A stretch of DNA of 64,000 bases from Profundibacter amoris (GCF_003544895.1 NZ_CP032125.1:3114001-3178000); one strand, 5' to 3'; shown: positions 1 through 9,312, counted from the first letter of the stretch. Numbers and translations are program-made. Notes: a model not told the origin generated them from the sequence alone.

Positions 1-109
1 GGCGACGGTTGATGCCCCAAGGCACCTCGTGCTCGTTCTTGCAGGCAGTTACGCAGCCGTTGCATTCAATGCAGCGCTCCGCATCACAGAGAAATTTAAC
101 TCGTGCCAT
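1..109 (-). CDS. Formate dehydrogenase iron-sulfur (beta) subunit, partial
   Basis: Only the first 36 codons lie in the window; the gene runs off the left edge. The protein starts MARVKFLCDAERC and carries a CIECNGCVTAC ferredoxin motif, the first 4Fe-4S ligand set of the electron-transfer subunit of molybdopterin formate dehydrogenases. It lies 14 bp downstream of the catalytic subunit on the same strand, so the two are surely co-transcribed. It would pass electrons from the formate-oxidising subunit to a membrane or quinone partner outside the window. Confidence 0.9.
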   Translation of the reverse strand, partial: MARVKFLCDAERCIECNGCVTACKNEHEVPWGINRR

Positions 110-123
110 TTCTCAATTCTCCT

Positions 124-3018
124 TTACGCTACAGTGATTTTGCAAAGGGACGCCTTGGTCTCTTGCATTTGGGTGACGGAATCATAGCCATATGTCATGG
201 CCGTATTGGCGCTTTCGCCCAATACATAAGGGTCGGCACCTTCGGGGTATTTGTCCCGCAGGTCCTTGCCTTCGAACTGGCCACCAAAGTGGAACGGCAT
301 AAAGACAACGCCTTCGCCGACCCGTTGGGTTACCATCGCGGCCACTTTGACCTTGGCGCCTTCGGCCCCTTCAAGCCAGACCTGTTGGCCATCACGAATA
401 CCCAGATTGTTGGCATCACGGGTATTGATCTCGACAAACATTTCCTGCTGAAGCTCGGCCAGCCACGGGTTGGAACGGCTTTCGTCGCCGCCACCCTCGT
501 ATTCGACCAGACGGCCCGAAGTCAGGATCAGCGGATAGTCCTTGCTGAAGTCCTTTTTCTGGATCGATTCATACAGCGTTGGCAAACGATAGGCCTGTTT
601 ATCCGCATAGGTCGGATAATCCGCTACCAGATCACGCCGCGATGTATAAAGCGGCTCGCGGTGGATCGGCACAGGGTCGGGGAAAGTCCAGACCACGGCG
701 CGTGCCTTGGCGTTGCCGAACGGCGCACATTCATGCATGATCGCAACCCGCTGGATGCCGCCCGACAGGTCGGTCTTCCAGTTGGTTTTCGGTCCGGCCA
801 CAGCGTCGATAGCGGCACGTTCCTCATCCGTCAGGTCTTTGTCCCAACCCAGATCCATCAGCATCTGCATTGTGAATTCGGGATAACCGTCCTGAATTTC
901 GGACCCTTGCGAATAGACACCTTCGGCCAACAGGTTCACCCCGTCACGTTCCACACCGAAACGGGCGCGGAAGGTCAGGCCACCTTTGGAGACAGGCTTG
1001 GACATGTCATAAAGGTTTGGTGTGCCGGGGTGACCCATTTCGGGGGTGCCCCAACACGGCCAAGGCAGACCGTAGTATTCACCGTCGTTCGGGCCACCAA
1101 CGGCCTGAAGCGTGGTGCGGTCGAACGTGTGCTGGTTGGCCATATGGCTTTTGATCCGCTCGGGCGAACAGCCGGTATAACCGATGGTCCATGTCCCGCT
1201 GTTGATTTCGCGGGTGATGTCCTCGATGTTCGGCTCGTCCTCGGCATCCATCGAAATGTTGCGGAAGAACCTGTCGGCCCAGCCGAATTTCTTGGCAAAC
1301 TTGGCCATGATGATGTGATCCGGCAGTGATTCAAACACCGGCTCGATCACTTTGTCACGCCACTGGAATGACCGGTTGGATGCCGTCACCGAACCGCGCG
1401 TTTCGAACTGGGTCGAAGCGGGCAGCAGGTAAACACCGTCGGTGCGGTCATGAAGCACGGCTGAAACCGTTGGATAGGGGTCAACAACGACCAGCATATC
1501 CAGCTTCTCCATCGCGGTTTTCATTTCTTTGCCACGGGTCTGGCTGTTTGGCGCATGGCCCCACAGGATCATACCGCGCACATTGTTGGGCTGGTCGATG
1601 TTGTCCTTGTCTTCCAGAACACCGTCAATCCAGCGGCTGACCGGAATACCCTTCAGGTTCATCAGGGATTTGTCCTTGCCGTCAGCGCCTTTGATGCTGT
1701 CGAAACGGGACTTCATCCAGTCAAGGTCTTCGCCCCATACGCGCGACCAGTGCGCCCATGCGCCTGCGGACAGGCCATAGTAACCGGGCAGAGTGTGGGA
1801 CAGCACGCACATATCCGTTGCGCCCTGAACATTGTCGTGGCCGCGGAAAATGTTGGTGCCGCCGCCGCTGGTGCCCATGTTGCCAAGGGCCAGTTGCAGG
1901 ATGCAATAGGCGCGGGTGTTGTTGTTGCCGTTGGTGTGCTGGGTGCCACCCATGCACCAGATCAGGGTGCCGGGGCGGTTGTTGGCCAACGTGCGGGCAA
2001 CCCGCTCCAACTGGGATCCGGGAACGCCTGTAACGCGTTCAACTTCGTCCGGCGTCCAGTTTTTCACCTCTTTGCGGATTTCATCCATGCCGTAAACGCG
2101 GGTGCGGATGAATTCCTTGTCTTCCCAGCTGTTTTCAAAGATGTGCCACAGGATACCCCAGACCAGCGCCACGTCCGAACCCGGGCGGATGCGGACAAAT
2201 TCGTCGGCATGCGCGGCGGTGCGGGTAAAGCGCGGATCGCAAACGATCAGCGGTGCGTTGTTCTGCTCTTTGGCTTTCATAAGGTGCAACAGGGAAACCG
2301 GGTGCGCCTCGGCGGGGTTGCCACCGATCACAAGGATCGCCTTGGAGTTATGAATGTCGTTGTAGCTGTTGGTCATGGCGCCGTAGCCCCATGTGTTGGC
2401 TACACCGGCAACCGTGGTCGAGTGACAGATACGTGCCTGATGGTCCACGTTGTTCGTGCCCCAATAGGCGGCAAACTTGCGGAACAGATAGGCCTGTTCG
2501 TTGGAATGTTTCGCCGATCCCAGCCAATAGACTGAATCAGGCCCGCTTTCCTCGCGGATTTTCATCAAACCGTCGCCGATCTCGTTGATCGCCTGTTCCC
2601 AGCTGATGCGTTTCCATTCGCCACCCTCTTTTTTCATCGGGTATTTCAGGCGGCGTTCGCCGTGGGCATGTTCGCGAACCGCAGCACCTTTGGCACAATG
2701 AGCGCCCAGATTGAACGGGCTGTCCCAGCCGGGTTCCTGCCCGACCCAAACGCCGTTGTCGACTTCGGCAATCACTGTGCAGCCAACCGAACAGTGGGTG
2801 CAAATGGATTTAACTGTTTTGATGGCACCATCCATCGCCTCTTGGGCAGAGGCCTGTGTAACCGTGCCGCCTGTTGCGCCAATCGCTGCAAGGCCACCAA
2901 TGGCAAGCCCCGAGCCACGCAAGAAGCTGCGTCGGTCTACCGATTTCCCGGCAATGTTGGATAGGAGGCTGGACCCTTGGGAGCGTCTCGCAATCCCGTT
3001 GGTTTTTTTCCTAAGCAT
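124..3018 (-). CDS. fdhA: Formate dehydrogenase catalytic (alpha) subunit, Tat-exported
   Basis: Bis-MGD oxidoreductase of 964 residues that oxidises formate to CO2. A twin-arginine signal (DRRSFLRG, RR at 29-30, then a hydrophobic Gly/Ala stretch) sends the folded enzyme to the periplasm. Cys73, Cys76, Cys80 and Cys108 bind the 4Fe-4S cluster. Cys198 in ARICHSTT sits where the Mo/W-binding Cys or selenocysteine is found, so this is a Cys enzyme. The C-terminal MGD-binding domain is complete. The start has a GGGAGAA ribosome site. Genes for a Tat-target peptide, a TorD-like chaperone and DUF3305/DUF3306 proteins precede it, and a tungstate transporter lies 8 kb away, so the metal may be tungsten. 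Confidence 0.95.
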   Translation of the reverse strand: MLRKKTNGIARRSQGSSLLSNIAGKSVDRRSFLRGSGLAIGGLAAIGATGGTVTQASAQEAMDGAIKTVKSICTHCSVGCTVIAEVDNGVWVGQEPGWDSPFNLGAHCAKGAAVREHAHGERRLKYPMKKEGGEWKRISWEQAINEIGDGLMKIREESGPDSVYWLGSAKHSNEQAYLFRKFAAYWGTNNVDHQARICHSTTVAGVANTWGYGAMTNSYNDIHNSKAILVIGGNPAEAHPVSLLHLMKAKEQNNAPLIVCDPRFTRTAAHADEFVRIRPGSDVALVWGILWHIFENSWEDKEFIRTRVYGMDEIRKEVKNWTPDEVERVTGVPGSQLERVARTLANNRPGTLIWCMGGTQHTNGNNNTRAYCILQLALGNMGTSGGGTNIFRGHDNVQGATDMCVLSHTLPGYYGLSAGAWAHWSRVWGEDLDWMKSRFDSIKGADGKDKSLMNLKGIPVSRWIDGVLEDKDNIDQPNNVRGMILWGHAPNSQTRGKEMKTAMEKLDMLVVVDPYPTVSAVLHDRTDGVYLLPASTQFETRGSVTASNRSFQWRDKVIEPVFESLPDHIIMAKFAKKFGWADRFFRNISMDAEDEPNIEDITREINSGTWTIGYTGCSPERIKSHMANQHTFDRTTLQAVGGPNDGEYYGLPWPCWGTPEMGHPGTPNLYDMSKPVSKGGLTFRARFGVERDGVNLLAEGVYSQGSEIQDGYPEFTMQMLMDLGWDKDLTDEERAAIDAVAGPKTNWKTDLSGGIQRVAIMHECAPFGNAKARAVVWTFPDPVPIHREPLYTSRRDLVADYPTYADKQAYRLPTLYESIQKKDFSKDYPLILTSGRLVEYEGGGDESRSNPWLAELQQEMFVEINTRDANNLGIRDGQQVWLEGAEGAKVKVAAMVTQRVGEGVVFMPFHFGGQFEGKDLRDKYPEGADPYVLGESANTAMTYGYDSVTQMQETKASLCKITVA

Positions 3019-3121
3019 GTATTTCTCCCTTGCTGAAACCGGCAGAACCGGCTTTGCGGGGTTTCGTAAAATAGAACCGCTGGGCGTCTCGCAACCGTTG
3101 GTCCCCTCGACAATTCAAGCG

Positions 3122-3316
3122 CTAGAACTTCGCACTTTCAAAATAGGCCCGTGTATGCGCTGTATCGCGCAATCCACTGCCTTTATCTTCCTGCACGGCG
3201 GCCTGTGCTGTCGTGCCTGACAATGACACAGCAGCCACGGCTGCCGGTGCGGAAACCGAAGCCATTTTCAGAAAATTCCGGCGACTTTTTGCGTCGACTT
3301 CTGTTTTCTTGCCCAT
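3122..3316 (-). CDS. Formate dehydrogenase region Tat-target small protein
   Basis: A 64-residue protein with a twin-arginine signal (SRRNFLKMASVSAPAAVAAV) and a short polar tail (YFESAKF). It matches in size and position the small Tat-target peptides encoded just before formate dehydrogenase catalytic subunits (family from memory: TIGR02811). The tail is too short to be an enzyme, so a structural or assembly role in the exported complex is likely but unproven. It has a good GGGAGG ribosome site and is 103 bp ahead of the catalytic subunit. Confidence 0.85.
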   Translation of the reverse strand: MGKKTEVDAKSRRNFLKMASVSAPAAVAAVSLSGTTAQAAVQEDKGSGLRDTAHTRAYFESAKF

Positions 3317-3368
3317 CAGCTTTCCTCCCTTCCTTTATGCCCGCGTGTTGCGGGCGGTTGTTGCGGGC

Positions 3369-3980
3369 CTAACCCGCGTTCATGCGAAATGCTTCGCGCT
3401 CAATCTCCATAAACGCCTTACCGGCCGCGCCGACCGATGCGTAAAAGACCGAATTCTTGGCCCCTTCCAGATCGGTAAAGAAATGCGTGGCCCAGGGGGC
3501 GATATGCTTGTTGAAATAGGCGGTTTGCCGGTCCAGCGGCACAGGATCGCCAAAGCGGCCCGTGATCATGCCGGCCATCATTTCAAACAGGCTGGCAATG
3601 TTGTCTTCCGGCTCGAACACATTGGAAGCGCGCGCGATGCGCAGTGCCGCCATGTCCTTGCGCAATGCCGCCAGCGGTTTCTCATTCAGAAACCCGGTCA
3701 GATAGAAACTGGCATACGGCAGCAGTTCGCCGCGTCCCATCCCGATAAACAGCGCGTTGAATTCGCTTTCGGCCGCGCGTTCTTTTGTCACTGCCGCGAC
3801 CCGCGCCATCGACTGGATCGCCTTGCCCAATTCGCTGTCATCCCCCGTCAGGTTCGCCGTTTTTTGCAACAGGTCCTTTGAGGGTGGGCGCGCCAGTAGC
3901 GCCGCCAGAAAATCATAGAAATCGGCGCGCAGCTTGTCTTCCTGGGCAATATCGGGCGTTGTCATAGTGGCTGTCGTCAT
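3369..3980 (-). CDS. TorD/DmsD-family molybdoenzyme chaperone
   Basis: A 203-residue, all-helical acidic protein with the layout of TorD-type chaperones: a YDFLAALLARPPS N-terminus, a central segment (LPYASFYLTGFLNEKPLAALR) typical of the family, and a C-terminal helix set. Such proteins hold Tat-dependent molybdoenzymes until cofactor is inserted and proofread their signal peptides. Here the client should be the formate dehydrogenase catalytic subunit and perhaps the 64-residue Tat protein. It acts in the cytoplasm and belongs to the minus-strand fdh operon. Confidence 0.85.
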   Translation of the reverse strand: MTTATMTTPDIAQEDKLRADFYDFLAALLARPPSKDLLQKTANLTGDDSELGKAIQSMARVAAVTKERAAESEFNALFIGMGRGELLPYASFYLTGFLNEKPLAALRKDMAALRIARASNVFEPEDNIASLFEMMAGMITGRFGDPVPLDRQTAYFNKHIAPWATHFFTDLEGAKNSVFYASVGAAGKAFMEIEREAFRMNAG

Positions 3981-3995
3981 CCTTTGGCTTCCTGC

Positions 3996-4571
3996 CTAGC
4001 TGGCAAACTGAAACCGCATTCTGCGCTTGACGGCAAAATCCGGTTCATCGTGTTGTTCTGTCTGTGTTTCAACGGGGGTTTCTTCGGCCAGAACCGTTTC
4101 AGGTTCTTCCTCCACAATCTCTTCGGTCAGGGCCTGGGGCTCCTCGGTTACCACATCAGCCACGTCCTCTGGCGCTGCGATTTCCTCGACTTTATTGATA
4201 ATGCCCTTGCCGACCTGATAGGCGGTTTTGACGGCAACACCCAAGGCACCCTCCTTGGTGAAGTCCTCGCCGTAATCGACCAGATTGTCGACATTGGCCA
4301 ACACCGGATTGCTGAGCCACAGCTTGCGCAGCGCCAGCTTGCGTATCCGCTCGGGCACCGCAGCCTGCATAAAGCCGGAGAAATCATCGCCCGGCTGCAA
4401 TGTTTCGGGATCGGGCAAATCCAGTTCGGCCAGAATTTTGGCATCGGTCTTTTCGGCCAGTTCGGCCTGACGCGCGGTAATAACCGCCTGCTCCCGCGCC
4501 CGCGCTTCGGCGTCGGCCTCGGCCTGAACCGCGGCACGCCGCCGCGACCATCTGTCCATGGGCGCACTCAA
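3996..4571 (-). CDS. DUF3306 protein, formate dehydrogenase accessory
   Basis: A 191-residue protein with an N-terminal WSRRRAAVQAE segment and a middle part (DFSGFMQAAVPERIRKLALRKLWLSNPVLANVDNLVDYGEDF) that is the hallmark of DUF3306 proteins of fdh operons. The C-terminal half is acidic (many Glu/Val), low complexity and probably disordered. The reading start is a TTG overlapping the stop of the DUF3305 gene, with GAGGG six bases upstream; an ATG four codons further in (4559) is the alternative. Its molecular role is unknown; by context it helps assemble or mature formate dehydrogenase. Confidence 0.8.
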   Translation of the reverse strand: MSAPMDRWSRRRAAVQAEADAEARAREQAVITARQAELAEKTDAKILAELDLPDPETLQPGDDFSGFMQAAVPERIRKLALRKLWLSNPVLANVDNLVDYGEDFTKEGALGVAVKTAYQVGKGIINKVEEIAAPEDVADVVTEEPQALTEEIVEEEPETVLAEETPVETQTEQHDEPDFAVKRRMRFQFAS

Positions 4572-5164
4572 TTTACGACCCTCGCCTTGCGGACCGGCGC
4601 GCGGTAAACATCGGTTGTCTGATGAATGCGGGCATCACCAATTCCGTCCTGCACCAGATCAATCCGCTGCTTGTCACGCTTGCGTTTGACGAACACTTCT
4701 TCTTCGTGGTGTTGCTGCACAAAATCATGAATCCATGCAATCAACCCGTCCGGCATCGGCACCCGTTCGATGATTTCCTCGCCCGCATCGGAATAGTCCT
4801 GCGCGTCGTAGGGTGATGCGGTGGCCAACAGAACCTCGATGTCCTGCGGCGCGGCCGGATCGGTCGCCTCGCGCATCACAACATAAATCGTGGGCGGGTT
4901 GGTGGACAAACCGGCCAGATAGGCCTCGGTGTCGGTGCGGTATAATTCCAGATCAACGGTGGCCGCATGGTATTCGACTACTTCACCTTCGCGACGCATT
5001 TCTTTCCAGTTTTCCTGTGCGGCACCGGGCAGCACCGCCACGGCCTTCCAGACCCATTTCGCCCAGCGCGTCACACCCGGAGATTTCCGGAGCACAATCC
5101 CAAGCGGTAGGCTGGCTGTAGCGTTCTGCGTCAAAAGCATTTCTCCCTTGGCCGGACCTGTCAT
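4568..5164 (-). CDS. DUF3305 protein, formate dehydrogenase accessory
   Basis: About 198 residues from the chosen ATG at 5164, which follows a GAGGTG ribosome site; an in-frame ATG at 5218 would add 18 residues. The core LGIVLRKSPGVTRWAKWVWKAVAVLPGA is typical of DUF3305, always found beside DUF3306 in fdh clusters. Further conserved text (TDTEAYLAGLSTNPPTIYVVMRE) follows. Its stop overlaps the next start, indicating translational coupling. The function is not established. It is the first gene of the minus-strand fdh operon and diverges from the ferredoxin gene. Confidence 0.8.
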   Translation of the reverse strand: MTGPAKGEMLLTQNATASLPLGIVLRKSPGVTRWAKWVWKAVAVLPGAAQENWKEMRREGEVVEYHAATVDLELYRTDTEAYLAGLSTNPPTIYVVMREATDPAAPQDIEVLLATASPYDAQDYSDAGEEIIERVPMPDGLIAWIHDFVQQHHEEEVFVKRKRDKQRIDLVQDGIGDARIHQTTDVYRAPVRKARVVN

Positions 5165-5481
5165 TTGCGCACACCTCGACCTGTCTTTCAGCTTGCGAGG
5201 ATTTTTCCACTTGATCAAAGGAAAATTTCAGAATTCGCACAATGATGATTAGCAGCATGGCAAAACTGGACAATTCGTCCCGATACACCGTACGCGCACA
5301 CCAACGCGGGACATAAAGTCCACCCGCCAAAAACCTTAGTCTTTCGCTTGGGATTCGCAGCGCCATAAAACCGAATCACCTATGATCAGAAATGATTCGA
5401 AATTGCTTTACGGCGCGGCGAATTGGTGAATATGTGGACAAGGGAATCGCCCCGTACAATCGGGGTAATCAAGAGGAAAAC
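5165..5481. promoter_or_regulatory. Divergent control region between fdh operon and ferredoxin
   Basis: About 317 bp without a convincing gene. It must hold the promoters for the leftward fdh operon and the rightward ferredoxin gene. Visible structure: an inverted repeat GAATCA-N14-TGATTC near 5374-5399, which could bind a dimeric regulator, and a small hairpin CCCCG-tacaat-CGGGG at 5450-5465, six bases before the AAGAGG ribosome site of the ferredoxin gene. I could not assign -35/-10 boxes with confidence. Confidence 0.4.
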
Positions 5482-7440
5482 ATGGCTAATAGACTGATTT
5501 TATGTGATTGTTCCGGAAGCCAGCCAATAGATGCCAAGGCATTGGGGGGAGCGTGTGGTCTGTCCTGTTCTCGCGTCTATACGGCCCTATGCACCACACA
5601 AATCGGTGATGCAGCCAAAGAAATAGCCAAGGGAGGCGCGACAATTGCCTGCCTTCAGGAACGCGCCATATTCGAGGAGCTGGCCAACGAAATTCAGGCC
5701 GAAATGCCTGCCTTTATCGATATCCGAGACCGCGCCGGATGGTCGGACGAGGCCCCGAAATCCACCCCGAAAATGGCCGCGCTGATTGCGGATTCCCTGT
5801 TGGAAAAACCGGCGGAAAAACTGTTCGATATTACGTCCGAAGGGCGCTGCCTGATCCTTGGGCCGGCTGAAACAACCCTGCCGGCAGCCGAACAGCTGGC
5901 CGACATTCTGGCCATCACAATACTACTGGAGGGGGTAGAGGATACCCCCCTTGACCGGCGGTTCGATCTGGTCACAGGACACCTGAAAACAGCCACCGGC
6001 ACGCTGGGAAATTTCCATCTGAAAATCGACGCCCTGCAACAGCTGGACCCGACCGGACGCGGCCCGTTCCAAATGACACCACCCCGTGACGGCGCCGAAA
6101 CCGAATGCGACATCATCCTTGACCTGCGCGGCGGCACCCCGCTGTTTCCCGCCCCGAACAAACGCGATGGCTACCTGCGCGCTGATCCGCGCAACCCCGC
6201 CGCCGTGGCAAAGGCGGTGTTCGAGGCCAGCCAGATGGTCGGCACCTTTGAAAAACCGTTCTACCTGAAAACCGAAAGCCACCTCTGCGCCCATTCCCGC
6301 GCCGAAATCACCGGCTGTTCCAAATGTCTGGACATCTGCCCGACCGGCGCGATTTTCCCTGATGGCGAACATGTCACCGTTGATCCGGCGATTTGCGGTG
6401 GTTGCGGATCCTGCGTCGCGCTGTGCCCCTCGGGCGCTTTGACCTATGACGCGCCGCCCACGGATCTTGCCTTCAAACGGCTGCAAACCCTTGCCGATGC
6501 CTATCGCAACGCCGGTGGAAAATCCCCGCGCCTGCTGGTGCATGATGGCGAATACGGTGGCGAAATGATCAGCCTTGCCGCCCGTTTCGGTCGCGGTCTG
6601 CCCGCCGATGTGATCCCGCTCGAGGTCGCCGCCCTGTCCGGCTTCGGCCATGCGGAAATGCTGGCGGCACTGGCCTGCGGATTCAGTGAAATCAGCATCC
6701 TGATGACCCCGAAAACCGACCCCGAAACCCTGATCCGCGAACAGGCGCTGGCCTTGGCCATTGCAGGCGAGCCGCGCATCACCCTGCTTGATCTGGCCGA
6801 TCCCGATGCGCTGTCCGAGGCTCTCTATGGCACGGCCCCCGCGCCGCTGGTGGACGCCCCGATCCTGCCGCTGGGCAGCCGCCGCCAGATCGCCCGCCTG
6901 TCTGCCGCCGCCTTGCAACCCGACACGGATGCCCCCATCCCGCTGCCTGAACACGCGCCTTACGGGGCGGTCGTGGTGGATACCGACGCCTGCACCCTGT
7001 GCCTGTCCTGTGTCTCGCAATGTCCGACCGGCGCCCTGGGCGACAACCCCGACAAACCGCAGTTGCGGTTTCAGGAAGATGCCTGTCTGCAATGCGGGCT
7101 GTGCACCCGTGTCTGCCCGGAAAAGGCCATCACCCTGAACCCGCAATTCAACCTGTCGGATCAGGCCTTTACCCAAACTGTGATACACGAGGAAGACCCG
7201 TTCGAATGTATATCCTGCGGTAAACCCTTTGGCGTAAAATCCACCATCGAAAAAGTTATGGAAAAGCTGGCGGGCAAACACCCGATGTTTGCCACAACGG
7301 CTGCCGGCAAACTGATCCAGATGTGCGATAATTGCCGGATCGAGGCCCAGTACCATACCGAAAACAGCCCGTTTCAGGGTGGCGAACGCCCCCGTGTGGT
7401 GACCACCGAAGACTACTTCAGCAAGCGCAAGGATCACTGA
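5482..7440 (+). CDS. Multi-cluster 4Fe-4S ferredoxin-like protein of the fdh locus
   Basis: A 652-residue iron-sulfur protein. An AAGAGG ribosome site decides the ATG at 5482 (MANRLILCDCSG) over the upstream in-frame start at 5392. Two pairs of ferredoxin motifs are visible: CSKCLDICPTGAI with CGGCGSCVALCPSGAL in the middle, and CTLCLSCVSQCPTGAL with CLQCGLCTRVCPEKAI near the C-terminus. There is also an N-terminal Cys group and a C-terminal CISCGKPFG...CDNC pair that may bind another metal centre. There is no signal peptide, so it is cytoplasmic. It diverges from the fdh operon, and proteins of this kind accompany DUF3305/DUF3306 genes. An electron-transfer or cofactor-sulfuration role is inferred. 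Confidence 0.85.
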   Translation: MANRLILCDCSGSQPIDAKALGGACGLSCSRVYTALCTTQIGDAAKEIAKGGATIACLQERAIFEELANEIQAEMPAFIDIRDRAGWSDEAPKSTPKMAALIADSLLEKPAEKLFDITSEGRCLILGPAETTLPAAEQLADILAITILLEGVEDTPLDRRFDLVTGHLKTATGTLGNFHLKIDALQQLDPTGRGPFQMTPPRDGAETECDIILDLRGGTPLFPAPNKRDGYLRADPRNPAAVAKAVFEASQMVGTFEKPFYLKTESHLCAHSRAEITGCSKCLDICPTGAIFPDGEHVTVDPAICGGCGSCVALCPSGALTYDAPPTDLAFKRLQTLADAYRNAGGKSPRLLVHDGEYGGEMISLAARFGRGLPADVIPLEVAALSGFGHAEMLAALACGFSEISILMTPKTDPETLIREQALALAIAGEPRITLLDLADPDALSEALYGTAPAPLVDAPILPLGSRRQIARLSAAALQPDTDAPIPLPEHAPYGAVVVDTDACTLCLSCVSQCPTGALGDNPDKPQLRFQEDACLQCGLCTRVCPEKAITLNPQFNLSDQAFTQTVIHEEDPFECISCGKPFGVKSTIEKVMEKLAGKHPMFATTAAGKLIQMCDNCRIEAQYHTENSPFQGGERPRVVTTEDYFSKRKDH

Positions 7441-8186
7441 GTTTGCAACGGCGCCCCCAGATCGGCCGGTTTGATCGTCGCCACAAAGGCGAGGATGTCG
7501 TCCAGTTCCTTGAGGGTCAGTTCCAGCGGATTGATCACCGGCGGGCGGGACGGATCGAACGGGTCGGTCACATCGACAATCTGCGAAAAGGACGGATGCG
7601 GAATCAGCGTATAAAACCCGCCGAACCTCTGTTGCCAATCCGGAAAACCGCGCATCAATGCAAAGGACGGGGTCGAACCGATGCCCTTCATCCGGTTGCG
7701 TTCGCCAATCACATGGCAGCGTCCACAGTTTTGGTACGACAGAGTTTCCCCGCGTGCAATATCCCCTTCCGGCATGACCTCGGCGACCGCTTTTGCCAAC
7801 CCCGCCGCGCCGGTAAACGATTGGCCGGCCTGTGGCCGGAACTGCCCGATCGCCCGCTGGCCGACATCCGACAACAACCAGTCGGCAAACCGTTCGGCCC
7901 CTTTACCCTCGCCAACCGAGACATAGTAAACCACATCCCCGCGCGCCAGAACCGGCCTGGCTTCACCGCTGGCCTGATCGTCCAGCACCACGTTTCCCCC
8001 CTCGGGAACCACCTGAACCTGCACACCGGTTTTCAGCGAAAACCGCGGGCGCAGGAATTGCATCAGCCCGCTTTCCTCAAGCGCGGGGGCAATGCGCAAC
8101 CTTACCCCGTCCTCCTGTCCCTGCGCCATCATTGGCGCGACAAACAGCAGTATTGCGAGGCGGCGTATTTTGGTTATTCTACCCAT
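7434..8186 (-). CDS. Cytochrome c with a contracted solute-binding-like N-terminal domain
   Basis: A 250-residue exported protein: signal peptide (about residues 1-24), then a segment of about 90 residues (LRIAPALEESGLMQFL ... FADWLLSDVGQRAIGQF) resembling both ends of a TupA/ModA-type binding protein with the middle missing, then a cytochrome c domain with CGRCH (154-158) and distal Met candidates after it. The TTS anion-binding motif of TupA is replaced by APALEES, so ligand binding is probably lost. It overlaps the ferredoxin gene by 7 bp tail to tail. It would be a periplasmic electron carrier, perhaps for formate dehydrogenase. Confidence 0.75.
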   Translation of the reverse strand: MGRITKIRRLAILLFVAPMMAQGQEDGVRLRIAPALEESGLMQFLRPRFSLKTGVQVQVVPEGGNVVLDDQASGEARPVLARGDVVYYVSVGEGKGAERFADWLLSDVGQRAIGQFRPQAGQSFTGAAGLAKAVAEVMPEGDIARGETLSYQNCGRCHVIGERNRMKGIGSTPSFALMRGFPDWQQRFGGFYTLIPHPSFSQIVDVTDPFDPSRPPVINPLELTLKELDDILAFVATIKPADLGAPLQTQ

Positions 8187-8247
8187 TCCCCGAACCTAGA
8201 GGGCCGGCATTCCGCCCGTCAATCCACAAGATAAAGGTAAAGCCCCC

Positions 8248-9312
8248 ATGAGTGCCACACGCGAAGATATTCTGGCCGCGCTGAAACAGATCAAAGACCC
8301 CAAAAGCGGCAGCGATATGGTGACCGCCGGACTGGTCAAGGCGCTGACCGTCGAGGATGGCACCGTGCGTTTCGTGATGGAGATCGCCCCCGCCGCGCAC
8401 ACCGTGATGGAAGCCGTCCGCGCCGACGCACAAGCCGCGCTCGAGGCGCTGGACGGGGTGGAAAAGGTCACAATCGCCCTGACCGCCCACAGCAACGCCA
8501 CCCCGCCGGACCTGAAGGCGCATGGCGCGCCCAAGCCACAGGGGCCGCAGAAAATTCCGGGGGTGGACCGAATTATCGCGATTGCCTCGGGCAAGGGCGG
8601 CGTCGGCAAATCCACCGTTTCTGCCAATCTGGCCGCCGCACTGGCCGCCGAGGGGCGCAAGGTGGGGTTGCTGGATGCCGATGTCTTTGGTCCCTCGCAA
8701 CCGCGGATGCTGGGCATATCGGGGCGGCCTGCCTCGCCGGATGGCAAAACCATCCTGCCGCTGCGCAACCACGGTGTGACCATGATGTCGATGGGCCTAA
8801 TGACCCGCGAGGACGAGGCCGTGATCTGGCGTGGCCCGCTGCTGATGGGGGCATTGCAACAGATGCTTAATCAGGTGCAATGGGGCGCGCTGGATGTGCT
8901 GATCGTTGATCTGCCGCCGGGCACGGGTGATGTGCAGATGACACTGGCGCAAAAGGCCGAACTGGACGGCGCGATCATCGTCTCTACCCCGCAGGATGTG
9001 GCCCTGCTGGATGCCCGTAAGGGGATCGATATGTTCAAGAAACTGGGCACGCCGATCATCGGCATGATCGAAAACATGTCCACCCATATCTGTTCGAACT
9101 GCGGCTTCGAGGAACACACATTCGGCCACGGTGGCGTTGCCGCCGAGGCCGAAAAGATGGGCGTCCCCCTGCTGGCCGAACTGCCGCTGCATCTGGATAT
9201 TCGCCTTGCTGCCGATGGCGGGGCACCGATCGTGGTATCAAAACCCGATTCCCCGCAGGCCAAATCCTTTCGTGATCTGGCGAAGAAACTGATCGACATG
9301 GGCCACGCATGA
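8248..9312 (+). CDS. apbC: Mrp/ApbC-family iron-sulfur carrier ATPase
   Basis: A 354-residue P-loop protein. Residues 1-80 form a MIP18/DUF59-like domain (EDILAALKQIKDPKSG). The ParA/MinD-type ATPase follows, with deviant Walker A GKGGVGKST (115-123), and DLPPGTGDVQMTLAQ in the middle. CSNCG around residue 270 supplies the bridging cluster ligands. The family loads or carries Fe-S clusters in the cytoplasm, which fits a neighbourhood rich in Fe-S enzymes. The next gene overlaps it by 4 bp (ATGA), so three genes up to 10534 form one operon. Confidence 0.93.
   Translation: MSATREDILAALKQIKDPKSGSDMVTAGLVKALTVEDGTVRFVMEIAPAAHTVMEAVRADAQAALEALDGVEKVTIALTAHSNATPPDLKAHGAPKPQGPQKIPGVDRIIAIASGKGGVGKSTVSANLAAALAAEGRKVGLLDADVFGPSQPRMLGISGRPASPDGKTILPLRNHGVTMMSMGLMTREDEAVIWRGPLLMGALQQMLNQVQWGALDVLIVDLPPGTGDVQMTLAQKAELDGAIIVSTPQDVALLDARKGIDMFKKLGTPIIGMIENMSTHICSNCGFEEHTFGHGGVAAEAEKMGVPLLAELPLHLDIRLAADGGAPIVVSKPDSPQAKSFRDLAKKLIDMGHA

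Noticed and set aside
103-1329. Long open frame of 408 codons on the plus strand opposite fdhA
   Set aside because: It mirrors the catalytic subunit, whose domains are unmistakable; the plus frame has no recognisable motif and no ribosome site.
5450-5465. Hairpin ahead of the ferredoxin ribosome site considered as a riboswitch
   Set aside because: Only a 5-bp stem with no conserved aptamer features visible, too little to support the call.
5923-7638. 571-codon minus-strand frame opposite the ferredoxin gene
   Set aside because: The GC-rich antisense of a real gene; its Gly/Arg/Gln-rich text is a codon-bias artefact, while the plus strand carries four ferredoxin motifs.
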